Below are positions 1 through 6,485 of a stretch of 9,706 nucleotides of DNA, one piece after another. The notes under the pieces were generated by a model. It was not told where the DNA came from and made no database searches. It was given only the letters and a program-made list of their open reading frames with translations. The DNA is taken from the NCBI GenBank assembly GCA_900548565.1, contig URKV01000067.1, forward strand, positions 1 to 9,706, written 5' to 3'. The translations under genes and the position numbers were made by a program. Origin of the DNA: an uncultured Collinsella sp. GTDB taxonomy: Bacteria > Actinomycetota > Coriobacteriia > Coriobacteriales > Coriobacteriaceae. Every line of letters starts with the position of its first letter. Positions within the stretch are counted from its first letter, which is position 1.

Positions 1-1887
1 GCCTCCGCCACCGCTCGAGCTATCGGAACTCGAAGCCAGCTCGCGGATGGTCTCGTGGTACACGTCGTTGAACGAATCGAGCGGAGACTCGTTGCCGTAG
101 TGATGGTAATACCACCAGTAGCAGGGGTAGTTGTCGTAGAAATCGTCGCTGTTGCGCAGGTCCGCAGGCACGGCCTCGGCCAGCTGTCGCAGCACTTCTT
201 TCGAAACGCCCAGGGCAACGCCCATCACCAGCAGCTTGTTCCACAAGATCAGGTCGCCGGGGACGGCCTCCTTCAGTCGCGTAAAGTCCTCGAGCCAATG
301 CTTGAGCGCCTTGCAGCGAGCCGCCACCTCGGCGCCCTCCGGCGTGTAACGGCGGAAGGTGCAGCTCAGGACAAAGCCCACAATCGTGACGGGGATCGAG
401 ATCATAGCGGCACCGACGTTGGCGTCCGCAAAGTCGGTATAGAACAGAGAGCCCAAAATGCCAAAGACAATGATGATGCCGAGAACCAAGCCGGCAACCA
501 GGGCGACGGTGCCGTCCGAGGCGATAAGCTCGCGCGCCTCCAGCTTGCCCTTAACCGTGCTCTGATAGTCCTCGAGCTTGTCGCCAACAGATGTGGTGCG
601 CTCGCTAGCGTACTCCTCCAGCTCGCTAAACGTGCGCGAACGGACTCCGTCCTTATCGGGCTTAACGCCAGCGAAGAAGACCTTGAGCACGTCGCGATCG
701 ATGCCGTCCTTCTTGGCAGCCTCCCAGGCCTCGTCGGTCACTGTGATGCGATACGTCTGCTCCTCTTTTTCGCGACGGAGCAGACCCTTCTTCTTGGTCT
801 CGGTCGCTTCTTCCAGCTTGATCACGCGGTCGTCGGTCAGCTTCATCAGTGTGGCGATATATGCCTGATCGGGCACGTCGTTCCAGCTCATGAGAGCTGC
901 AAGCACCGCGGGATGGTCGGCAGAGGGCACATCGCGGAAGTACTCGTCCTGAAAGAGCGGCTTGGGCTTGGGCCTGCGCAGCTTGAGCATCACGATCACA
1001 CCGGTATAGGCAACCGCCACAACAACACACACCACGGCAATCGCGCTGGCAACCGCACGCGCGTGCTCACGGCGGGCGTTAGCTTCGTCTGCCCATTCCT
1101 TTTCTTCGCTCAGGATCGTTGACATGCGCTCTTCGCCCGAGGCGGCAAGCTGCGGTACCCAGTCACTGGGGAAGGCGATGCGTGCCTCAGCGAATTCGCC
1201 CTGATGCACGCAGGGAATGGTATAGGTGACCATGGGTTCGTCCGCATCGAGTGACACGTCGCCCGTCAGCGGGCCGTGGCCCCATGCGCGGAAGTTATCG
1301 CCCTTGACGGCCGTCGTCCCCGCGGCGGCGTTTGCGAAGTAGACTTCCATCTCGACATCGTCGGAGTCCGCAGACCAGCCGTCGCCCACAAACTTCCAGT
1401 AGAGCTCGGCGGTATCGGGCCAGTTCATAACCGCACCGGTCATGGTGTAGCTCACGTAAAAGATCGCGCTGTCGCCGCTCTCGTGAGGGCTGAATACCTT
1501 GATCTTTACGCCGCCGTCGGACTGTTCCACCGTATAGACGCCGTCGTCGCCTTTGTTTGCATAGTCGACCCTGTTAAACGCGGTGTCGTCTTCCTCGACG
1601 CTCAGCACATTGACGCCCGCCGCGCCTCCCTGCTGATTGGTGCCCGCATTGATCTCCCAAAACACGCCGTTGATGTCGTCATCGAAATCAAACTGGCGTC
1701 CCTCGACAACGGTTAGCGAGCCGTCGGCCTCGACCGTGGCACCGATATAGGTTTGGGTCATGGAGTAGCCGTCGGCGTGCGCGGCGGCAGGCAGCAACAA
1801 CAACGCAAGCGCAACGAGTACGCAGACGGAAGCAAATCGCGCAAACAGGCGGCGCTGCCGGCTGACTTTGGCGGCGAGGGTGTTCAT
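1..1887 (-). CDS. DUF2207 domain membrane protein, C-terminus beyond window
   Basis: The minus strand is open from an ATG at 1887 to the window edge (629 codons, no stop). The start has a good Shine-Dalgarno, AAAGGA, just upstream. Residues 1-38 form a signal peptide: a basic N-terminus, a long Leu/Ala/Val core and an AHA|D cleavage site. Residues 40 to about 250 are an acidic, beta-rich extracytoplasmic domain matching the DUF2207 N-terminal region (TVEADGSLTVVEGRQFDFD). Membrane segments follow at about 278-301, 461-482 and 492-511. A charged cytoplasmic domain lies between the first two. The visible end is Ser-rich then Gly-rich (SSDSSSGGGG), as in the low-complexity tails of this family, so little is probably missing. 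The molecular function of DUF2207 proteins is unknown; a role in the cell envelope is inferred from topology. Strong long open frames on the opposite strand are shadows of this gene. Confidence 0.93.
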   Translation of the reverse strand, partial: MNTLAAKVSRQRRLFARFASVCVLVALALLLLPAAAHADGYSMTQTYIGATVEADGSLTVVEGRQFDFDDDINGVFWEINAGTNQQGGAAGVNVLSVEEDDTAFNRVDYANKGDDGVYTVEQSDGGVKIKVFSPHESGDSAIFYVSYTMTGAVMNWPDTAELYWKFVGDGWSADSDDVEMEVYFANAAAGTTAVKGDNFRAWGHGPLTGDVSLDADEPMVTYTIPCVHQGEFAEARIAFPSDWVPQLAASGEERMSTILSEEKEWADEANARREHARAVASAIAVVCVVVAVAYTGVIVMLKLRRPKPKPLFQDEYFRDVPSADHPAVLAALMSWNDVPDQAYIATLMKLTDDRVIKLEEATETKKKGLLRREKEEQTYRITVTDEAWEAAKKDGIDRDVLKVFFAGVKPDKDGVRSRTFSELEEYASERTTSVGDKLEDYQSTVKGKLEARELIASDGTVALVAGLVLGIIIVFGILGSLFYTDFADANVGAAMISIPVTIVGFVLSCTFRRYTPEGAEVAARCKALKHWLEDFTRLKEAVPGDLILWNKLLVMGVALGVSKEVLRQLAEAVPADLRNSDDFYDNYPCYWWYYHHYGNESPLDSFNDVYHETIRELASSSDSSSGGGG

Positions 1888-1922
1888 AGGCACATCCTTT
1901 ATCTGTGGTATCAACAGCGTTA

Positions 1923-1985
1923 TTGTCCCACGTTTGCGAGCGTACGACACGACCGTCTAGGTAAGCGGGGCGTCAATTGGGACAA
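1923..1985. repeat. Inverted repeat TTGTCCCA / TGGGACAA
   Basis: TTGTCCCA at 1923-1930 is the exact reverse complement of TGGGACAA at 1978-1985, with 47 bases between. It lies upstream of the DUF2207 gene and next to the tandem GGGAC-type repeat at 2001-2049. It may belong to the same interspersed element, or be an operator for the minus-strand gene. Eight base pairs over this distance can occur by chance. Confidence 0.3.
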
Positions 1986-2000
1986 AAGTCACGCCCGCGC

Positions 2001-2049
2001 CCGGCACCTGGGGACGTTCCTTATCTGCCGGCAATCTGGGACACTCCTT
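2001..2049. repeat. Degenerate tandem repeat, about 22-bp unit, 27-bp period
   Basis: Two related units run CCGGCA..TGGGGACGTTCCTT (2001-2022) and CCGGCA..TGGGACACTCCTT (2028-2049). They match at 16 of 22 positions without gaps. The palindrome TGCCGGCA (2026-2033) sits at their junction. The stretch does not look coding on either strand. It has the character of a REP-like interspersed intergenic element; I believe similar strings are common between genes in Collinsella, but cannot check that here. Confidence 0.45.
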
Positions 2050-2103
2050 GGCATAGCCCGCTCCGGCAATAGACACCACTTCATAGCTCCGTCACAGGTG
2101 TAG

Positions 2104-2259
2104 CGGCTTTGTGTGGGCGCGGCGTGAGCCGATTAAGCCGGCGAGCGAGGGGCATAAAGCAGTTGAGCGAAAACGGTTTGCCCCTTTGCCGTTCGCTTGA
2201 GGATCATGTCCCCCTTTTCCGCGGAAACCCCGGCAGTTGCGAAGAGCTGCCGGGGTTTC
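2104..2259 (+). ncRNA. Candidate structured RNA or leader upstream of gluQ
   Basis: This stretch has no convincing ORF but several nested complementarities on the plus strand. CGGCTT (2104-2109) pairs with AAGCCG (2135-2140), and GGC-gtga-GCC (2121-2130) nests inside. AGCGAA..CGG (2166-2176, two bulged A) pairs with CCGTTCGCT (2189-2197). The loop of that hairpin contains TGCCCCT (2179-2185), which is the complement of AGGGGCA (2148-2154), so an H-type pseudoknot is possible. A 13-bp hairpin ends the region at 2259. I recognise no Rfam family: the conserved cores of tmRNA, RNase P RNA and SRP RNA are absent. It could be a small RNA or an attenuating leader. It could also be decayed sequence, since GC-rich DNA forms stems easily. 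Confidence 0.3.
2224..2259 (+). terminator. Strong hairpin, probable terminator
   Basis: GAAACCCCGGCAG (2224-2236) pairs perfectly over 13 bp with CTGCCGGGGTTTC (2247-2259), around a 10-base loop. What follows on the plus strand (TGTCGTTTG) is only moderately T-rich, so termination strength is uncertain. It would end a transcript coming from the 2100-2220 region and insulate gluQ. On the minus strand there is no T-run after it. Confidence 0.55.
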
Positions 2260-2328
2260 TGTCGTTTGAGGGGTTGGCTGGCGGGCGCGATCGAGCTGTC
2301 GAGTCGGTGCCTCCCCCACCTCCCGCGC

Positions 2329-2334
2329 TATACT
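2329..2334 (+). promoter_or_regulatory. -10 box TATACT of gluQ, likely leaderless
   Basis: TATACT matches the sigma-70 -10 consensus at 5 of 6 positions and ends 7 bases before the ATG at 2342. Transcription would therefore start at or next to the start codon. There is no Shine-Dalgarno in the short gap (CGTCCGC). I see no good -35 box at the usual spacing. Confidence 0.5.
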
Positions 2335-2341
2335 CGTCCGC

Positions 2342-3514
2342 ATGGATATCAACGCACGCAACATAGCAACACACTCCGCGGATGCACCGGCAACGGCAGA
2401 GCCCACCCCCGTCGTGGGCCGTTTTGCCCCGTCACCCTCGGGCCGCATGCACCTGGGCAACGTATTCAGCTGCCTGTGCTCGTGGCTTTCGGCCCGCAGC
2501 CAGGGCGGCAGCATCGTGTTGCGCATCGAGGACCTAGACGATCGCTGCAAGCGCCCGGAACTTGCCGCTCAACTGATTGACGACCTGGCCTGGCTAGGGC
2601 TTGAGTGGGACGAAGGCCCCTACTACCAGCACGATCGCCTTGACCTGTACGAGAGCGCCTTGCACCAGCTACAAGACGCCGGCCTCACCTATCCCTGCTT
2701 TTGCACGCGCGCCGAGCTCCACGCCGCGAGCGCGCCGCATGCCAGCGACGGCACGCCCATCTACCGCGGCGCCTGCAGAGGCCTTTCTGCCGAGGAGGTT
2801 ACCCGTCGCAGCATCCTGCGCGCTCCGGCCACGCGCCTGCGCGTGCCTGCCGTCGACGACCTCGCAGACGATGTGATCGAATTCGTGGACCGCACGTATG
2901 GTGCCCAATGTGAGGCGCTCGCCACCGAGTGCGGCGACTTTTTGGTGCGCCGCAGCGATGGTGTTTTTGCCTATCAGCTGGCCGTGGTGGTCGACGACGC
3001 TGCCATGGGCGTCACCGAGGTCGTGCGCGGATGCGATCTGCTGGGCTCCACGCCCCGCCAAATCTACCTGCAGCATCTGCTGGGACTGCCCACACCGCGC
3101 TACGCACATATTCCGCTGCTCATGTCACCGGACGGCCGCCGCCTATCCAAGCGAGACCGCGATCTGGACCTGGGCGAGCTACGCGCACGCTTTGGCACGC
3201 CCGGGGCGCTGCTGGGATGGCTCGCCGGGCAAACAGGCATCGCGCCAGACACCACGCCGCGCTCTGCCGAACAGCTGGTCGAGCACTTTAGCTGGGACGT
3301 CATCCGCGCACACCGGGAGAACATCGTTATGGATGAAAGGACAGGCATGCAACAGACGGCAACTCGCCCTGACGACCACCTCGATAGCGACATTGCCAAA
3401 GCATCAACAACTCATCTTTCACCAGAGGGGTTCGATGCGTTTTGCGAAATACTTGACTCCCCCACGCCAGAAGCTACGAAAACGTTACTCGAGCGCAAGT
3501 CAGCTTGGGAGTAA
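2342..3514 (+). CDS. gluQ: Glutamyl-Q tRNA(Asp) synthetase with antitoxin-like C-terminal extension
   Basis: GluQRS activates glutamate and attaches it to queuosine at position 34 of tRNA(Asp); it is a GluRS catalytic-domain paralogue without the anticodon-binding domain. Visible marks are the HIGH-like motif in GRFAPSPSGRMHLGN (residues 26-40), LRIEDLD (60-66), and the zinc ligand pattern C-x-C...Y-x3-C (C119, C121, Y141, C145). The last separates GluQRS from most GluRS. The KMSKS equivalent is RLSKR (267-271). The enzyme homology runs to about residue 332 (FSWDVIRAHRENIVMD), close to the roughly 300 residues usual for the family plus a 25-residue N-terminal extension. Residues 336-390 are foreign and resemble the C-terminus of DUF1778 antitoxins. 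The ATG at 2342 has no Shine-Dalgarno but lies 7 bases after a TATACT box. The enzyme assignment is confident; whether the extension is translated as a fusion is open. Confidence 0.9.
   Translation: MDINARNIATHSADAPATAEPTPVVGRFAPSPSGRMHLGNVFSCLCSWLSARSQGGSIVLRIEDLDDRCKRPELAAQLIDDLAWLGLEWDEGPYYQHDRLDLYESALHQLQDAGLTYPCFCTRAELHAASAPHASDGTPIYRGACRGLSAEEVTRRSILRAPATRLRVPAVDDLADDVIEFVDRTYGAQCEALATECGDFLVRRSDGVFAYQLAVVVDDAAMGVTEVVRGCDLLGSTPRQIYLQHLLGLPTPRYAHIPLLMSPDGRRLSKRDRDLDLGELRARFGTPGALLGWLAGQTGIAPDTTPRSAEQLVEHFSWDVIRAHRENIVMDERTGMQQTATRPDDHLDSDIAKASTTHLSPEGFDAFCEILDSPTPEATKTLLERKSAWE
3347..3514 (+). pseudogene. DUF1778/TacA-type antitoxin remnant, in frame with gluQ
   Basis: From the ATG at 3347 the gluQ frame encodes 55 residues. 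The core, LSPEGFDAFCEILDSPTPE, and the ending LLERKSAWE match the toxin-binding tail of DUF1778 antitoxins (pattern LS.E..eaF...LdnP..pn..L..Ll......WE). The N-terminus (MQQTATRPDD) also looks like an antitoxin start. The ribbon-helix-helix DNA-binding segment of about 40 residues that should lie between these parts is missing. AAAGG at 3336-3340 gives this ATG its own Shine-Dalgarno six bases upstream, so it once was, or still is, a separately started gene. The GNAT acetyltransferase toxin that normally follows is absent; the next gene is a metallophosphoesterase on the other strand. The most likely reading is a dead toxin-antitoxin locus. A surviving anti-toxin-only peptide is possible. Confidence 0.6.
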
Positions 3515-3520
3515 ATCCCT

Positions 3521-3544
3521 TAGCGAATCGGTTTTGGTTCGCTA
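3521..3544. terminator. Hairpin between convergent genes
   Basis: TAGCGAATC (3521-3529) pairs with GGTTCGCTA (3536-3544), 9 bp with one T-G wobble, around a 6-base loop rich in T. It lies 6 bases after the gluQ stop and 22 bases beyond the stop of the convergent phosphoesterase, where a shared terminator is expected. No T-run follows on either strand, so it may act with Rho or not at all. Confidence 0.35.
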
Positions 3545-3566
3545 CGAAGCTCATGCGTCCGCACCC

Positions 3567-4292
3567 CTACGCAACATCCCAGGGCTGGAGTTCGTCGCCT
3601 AGGCGAACGATGCAGTCGTAGAGCACGGTATGGCGCTCGGCCGGGTTGGCATCTCGATGAAAATGCCCGTAGTACCAGCGCTTGTAGTCCAAGCGGTCTT
3701 CCAGCTCATCGAAAAATGCCGTAAGCCGATCAACGGCGGGGCAATTCCAGCCGGGCGCCGGATAGAGCGTGGGCGAAAGCATGCGCGTAGAGCAGGTGTG
3801 GGTGATTACGTAGTCGACCTTCCAACCCACGCTGCCGAGCTTTGCCCGTGCCTCCTCAAAGTTGCGCTCGTCCGGCAACTCCTGCGGCCACCAGCTGGAA
3901 TACGGAATGCGGTATTCCTTGTCCACGCTCGTGGCGCCGCCCATGGTAAGGATCGTTGAGCCGTCGAGTTCAAAAACCTCGCCGCGCGTCAGGCGCCGTA
4001 TGGGAGAGGTATCCGACAGGCGCTGCGTCAGCCCACCGTGCCACAGCTCCATGGGACGCTCCGCCCAGTGATCGAAGCGCTCGTGGTTGCCGTCGACGAA
4101 CAGCACGGTATAGGGGCGCGACTCCAGCCAGGCGATATCGGTGCACTCCTCGGCAGAAAAATCCCAGGGAAAGCCAAAGTCGCCGGCGACGATGAGATAG
4201 TCGTCACTCGTCAGACTATCCCCAAGATCCCAGTCGCGCAGCTTTTGTATGTCGACCCCACCGTGAATGTCACCCGTCACATAGACCGTCAT
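3567..4292 (-). CDS. Calcineurin-like metallophosphoesterase
   Basis: A protein of 241 residues with all metal-binding motifs of the calcineurin-like phosphoesterase fold in order: GDIHG (D8, H10), GDFG (D38), GNHE (N69, H70), ITH (H165) and GHFH (H210, H212). No signal peptide or membrane segment is seen, so it should act in the cytosol on a phosphate mono- or diester. The substrate cannot be read from the sequence. The frame stays open to an ATG at 4328, which would add 12 residues (MWASDLQGSGDS). I prefer 4292 because the family fold begins directly with MTVYVTGDIHG and a purine-rich GGTGA lies just upstream. The gene follows a small membrane protein on the same strand with an 85-base gap and converges on gluQ. 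Confidence 0.88.
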   Translation of the reverse strand: MTVYVTGDIHGGVDIQKLRDWDLGDSLTSDDYLIVAGDFGFPWDFSAEECTDIAWLESRPYTVLFVDGNHERFDHWAERPMELWHGGLTQRLSDTSPIRRLTRGEVFELDGSTILTMGGATSVDKEYRIPYSSWWPQELPDERNFEEARAKLGSVGWKVDYVITHTCSTRMLSPTLYPAPGWNCPAVDRLTAFFDELEDRLDYKRWYYGHFHRDANPAERHTVLYDCIVRLGDELQPWDVA

Positions 4293-4377
4293 CGAATCAC
4301 CACTTCCCTGTAAGTCGCTAGCCCACATTCCGCACGATCACTAAGCCAACCGTTCCAGCCCTTCCATCCCTTAGGGC

Positions 4378-4617
4378 TTACCCTTCGTTCTTCCATCCAA
4401 ACGGGTCAAGCACCCAAAAAACCAGATCGAGCACGCCGCCGGTCATCATGGCGCCGGCAAGGGCCATGCAAACGTGCAGAGAGCTGGCACTTCGAAGCAC
4501 GTCGAATGGCCCCCGAACAGCCAGCAGCGCGACCGCTGCGCCGGCAAGGCACAGCGCGAGGCACGGCCCCGCGTCCTTGCCGCACTTCTTTGCGAGATGC
4601 TTGGTTTTGTCACTCAT
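4378..4617 (-). CDS. Small two-helix membrane protein, function unknown
   Basis: The product is 79 residues. A basic N-terminus (SDKTKHLAKKCGKDAG) is followed by a hydrophobic segment (PCLALCLAGAAVALLAV), a short polar stretch, a second hydrophobic segment (VCMALAGAMMTGGVLDLVFWVL) and a short charged tail ending WKNEG. This predicts a helical hairpin in the membrane. I do not recognise a family. AAGGAG (4628-4633) lies 10 bases before the ATG at 4617 and 7 bases before an in-frame TTG at 4620; either could be the start. The gene may be co-transcribed with the phosphoesterase downstream of it. Confidence 0.65.
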   Translation of the reverse strand: MSDKTKHLAKKCGKDAGPCLALCLAGAAVALLAVRGPFDVLRSASSLHVCMALAGAMMTGGVLDLVFWVLDPFGWKNEG

Positions 4618-4732
4618 CAATATCGAACTCCTTAGAGGGTCGTTGCTTGAATTCGCGCCGCCGCGGCAGAGCAGGACGGCAGGTTAAGTGTCACATGCCG
4701 TGCGGACACAAATGCCGATCGCCGTCACTTGC

Positions 4733-4879
4733 CTACCGTTCACAAAAAGCAGTCCGATTTATTTCCCCGAGGATCTTGATCTCTTCCTCGGTCAGTGAGA
4801 TCCTTCGATCAAGCTTCCTGGATAGGGGCTGGAAGATGAGACGGATGTCTCTAGGCACAACACCATAACGCCCGATCAC
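4733..4879 (-). pseudogene. Possible small ORF or gene remnant, about 48 codons
   Basis: The minus strand reads VIGRYGVVPRDIRLIFQ, then PLSRKLDRRISLTEEEIKIL, then GEINRTAFCER and a TAG at 4733-4735. This is charged, amphipathic and protein-like, with an SLTEEEIKIL helix cap, and is unlike the antisense reading. The frame is closed upstream by a TAG at 4895-4897. The only start inside is a GTG at 4877-4879 with a weak Shine-Dalgarno. It may be the C-terminal stub of a gene lost when the neighbouring islet arrived, or a small gene. I do not recognise the family. Confidence 0.28.
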
Positions 4880-4887
4880 CGTTATGG
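4863..4887. repeat. 8-bp inverted repeat (hairpin)
   Basis: CCATAACG (4863-4870) and CGTTATGG (4880-4887) are perfect complements around a 9-base loop. The hairpin lies directly upstream of the terminator at 4899-4919, in the leader of the AIPR-like gene. It could be an RNA stem or an operator. Confidence 0.45.
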
Positions 4888-4993
4888 CTTTCGTCTAGAG
4901 CTGGGAGACCAGCTTTTTTGTTAGCGATGCTCCCTTTCAATCTCCAGCACTCCAAGAGCGCAGGCCTGTTGTTTTGACTACTTTAGACGAAAG
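4888..4993. promoter_or_regulatory. 10-bp inverted repeat whose right arm covers a ribosome binding site
   Basis: CTTTCGTCTA (4888-4897) is the exact reverse complement of TAGACGAAAG (4984-4993). The right arm contains the first part of GAAAGGG, the Shine-Dalgarno of the gene at 5003, and the terminator hairpin sits between the arms. Pairing of the arms in an mRNA that starts upstream would hide the ribosome binding site. As DNA, the arms could be a pair of repressor sites. Which applies depends on where transcription starts, and I could not place a convincing promoter. Confidence 0.45.
4899..4919 (+). terminator. Canonical intrinsic terminator upstream of the AIPR-like gene
   Basis: AGCTGG, the loop GAGA, CCAGCT and then a run of six T (4914-4919) make a textbook rho-independent terminator on the plus strand. 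No plus-strand gene lies before it: the nearest genes to the left are all on the minus strand. It therefore ends either a short leader or small RNA, as an attenuator for the gene at 5003, or the transcript of a gene since lost. Confidence 0.7.
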
Positions 4994-5002
4994 GGTTTCG
5001 CT

Positions 5003-6412
5003 ATGAGCACCGACATTATTGTTCGATTTACCGACAGCTACGTGCAAAAGCTTGGGGATATAAAAAAGGTCGTCGGCTTGATGTCCCCCAAATCTCTTAT
5101 CCAAATAATTGATACGCTCGACCTCGATGCCAACCCTCGCAACTCTCGCTTGGGATCGGTAACCGATGCCATTCAGGCCTCTATCCGCGCGGATGAACTT
5201 TCCCCTGCGCAGAAACTATTCCCTTTTAAGTCAAAGGGAATTTTGCTCGCATCTTCGAGCTATGAGCCCCTTGAGCGTGGACGTTATCGTTTGAGCTTCA
5301 CTCCCCACGATGAGGTCGAGGGGATTCTCGACGGCGGACATAACACCCTCGCCATCGGCAGCTACATTCTCAGTGAAGCAGAACTTGCGCTCGGTAATCG
5401 ACCCCCCAAAAAGAGCGAAGTTTCAATCTGGGACTCATTCAAACAGACATGGACAATTCGTCGAGCCGACATTGAAGAATACCTGTCGCTCCTCCGTGAA
5501 GACAAAACAGCCCTCAAAGAGCAAGGCATAAGCACTCTCAACTTCTCGATTCCCGTTGAATTGCTCGTTCCCACCGACCCCAGCGATGCGCTCTGCGTTG
5601 AAAACTTCCGCACGTCGCTTTTAGAAATCTGCGATGCCCGCAACAATAACGCCCAGCTCACACAGGGCACCAAAGGCAATCAGGAAGGTCTTTTTGATTC
5701 CTTTAAAGCCCTCTTTGTCGAAAAGTACCCTGAATTTGCAGGCAACATCAGCTGGAAGACTAACGACGGCAAGCCCATTGAATCAAGAAAGCTTGTCGCG
5801 CTCTCCTGGATCCCGCTATCGCTCATCTCAAGTACCGTCACCTCTGGCGATATCGAAGCGCCGCAACCTCCTCTAGTCTATAGCGGTAAGGAAAAATGCC
5901 AGGAGAAGTTTTTGCAACTGATGAGAGATGATCGAGTAACCAGAGCCTCTGGCTCGGCGCGCCGCGAACTCAAGAATCCGCAAGTTCTTAGCGCACTCAA
6001 AGTGGCTACGGACCTCCCCGGTCTATACGATGAAATCTATTCGCGCTTCCCCAAGTACTACAACAAAACCGGAAGCTACGGAAAAATCGGCGCCGTCAAG
6101 AGCCTTAAAAACAGTCGTGATGAATACCGAACCCCCTTCTTTAAAAACGAGGCTGGTAACCCTGTACCCGAGGGCTTTATCTACCCCCTAGTCTGCGGCC
6201 TCCGTGCATTGATGGAAGCAGATGATCAGGGGAAGGTGTATTGGAAAACCGATCCTCACAAGTTTCTCGATAGCCCCGCATTTGAAAACGTCGTTGCCCA
6301 GTACAGCGGCGTCATCCAACAATCAGATTACGATCCGCAAAAGGTCGGCAAAGGCGCTATGAGCTACACCGCCGCAGAGAACTCCATGAAGCTCGCAGTT
6401 CTTATGGGCTAG
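5003..6412 (+). CDS. AIPR/DGQHR-like protein, putative defence component
   Basis: The product has 469 residues. The start has a strong Shine-Dalgarno (GAAAGGG, 7 bases upstream). Two features suggest the AIPR (abortive infection phage resistance) and DGQHR group, related to ParB-like folds. One is EGILDGGHNTLAIGSYIL (about residues 106-123), equivalent to the DGQHR/DGGHR signature. The other is DARNNNAQLTQGTKGNQEGL (211-230), the Asn/Gln-rich segment followed by a short helix seen in AIPR proteins. There is no signal peptide or membrane segment. The C-terminal half is mixed helical, with a basic patch near 345-385. AIPR proteins have been tied to phage resistance and sit in restriction or phosphorothioation loci; the biochemical role of this one is unknown. 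It faces an HNH endonuclease gene, and both are less GC-rich than the flanks, suggesting they came together by transfer. The gene is surely real; the family call is moderately sure. Confidence 0.8.
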   Translation: MSTDIIVRFTDSYVQKLGDIKKVVGLMSPKSLIQIIDTLDLDANPRNSRLGSVTDAIQASIRADELSPAQKLFPFKSKGILLASSSYEPLERGRYRLSFTPHDEVEGILDGGHNTLAIGSYILSEAELALGNRPPKKSEVSIWDSFKQTWTIRRADIEEYLSLLREDKTALKEQGISTLNFSIPVELLVPTDPSDALCVENFRTSLLEICDARNNNAQLTQGTKGNQEGLFDSFKALFVEKYPEFAGNISWKTNDGKPIESRKLVALSWIPLSLISSTVTSGDIEAPQPPLVYSGKEKCQEKFLQLMRDDRVTRASGSARRELKNPQVLSALKVATDLPGLYDEIYSRFPKYYNKTGSYGKIGAVKSLKNSRDEYRTPFFKNEAGNPVPEGFIYPLVCGLRALMEADDQGKVYWKTDPHKFLDSPAFENVVAQYSGVIQQSDYDPQKVGKGAMSYTAAENSMKLAVLMG

Positions 6413-6485
6413 CGGCCTTGAAGGAGCGCCATATAGGCAAACGGAAGTGTCGAGCAGAAAGGCACCCTCCTTCATATTTAATCGA

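Noticed and set aside
55..1122. 355-codon plus-strand open frame, plus others at 1276-1716 and 1753-2103
   Set aside because: They are antisense to the DUF2207 gene, have low-complexity His/Val/Gly/Ala-rich products, no recognisable domain, and no better start signal than the minus-strand gene.
2104..2259. A known preQ1 riboswitch upstream of gluQ
   Set aside because: The pathway link is attractive, but I could not match the conserved core of any preQ1 class, and the -10 box lies after the structure. I kept it only as an unclassified structured-RNA candidate.
2109..2366. 85-codon plus-strand frame before gluQ
   Set aside because: No domain, biased composition, and it crosses the strong hairpin at 2224-2259 and the gluQ promoter. 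The region looks like RNA or intergenic sequence.
2898..3602. 234-codon plus-strand frame overlapping the end of gluQ
   Set aside because: It is an alternative frame of gluQ rich in Arg, Ser and Cys. Its extension past the gluQ stop, to 3602, has no domain and overlaps the phosphoesterase end.
4357..4378. AGCCCT/AGGGCT stem at the end of the small membrane protein gene
   Set aside because: Only 6 bp, overlaps the stop codon and has no T-run, so it is not a convincing terminator.
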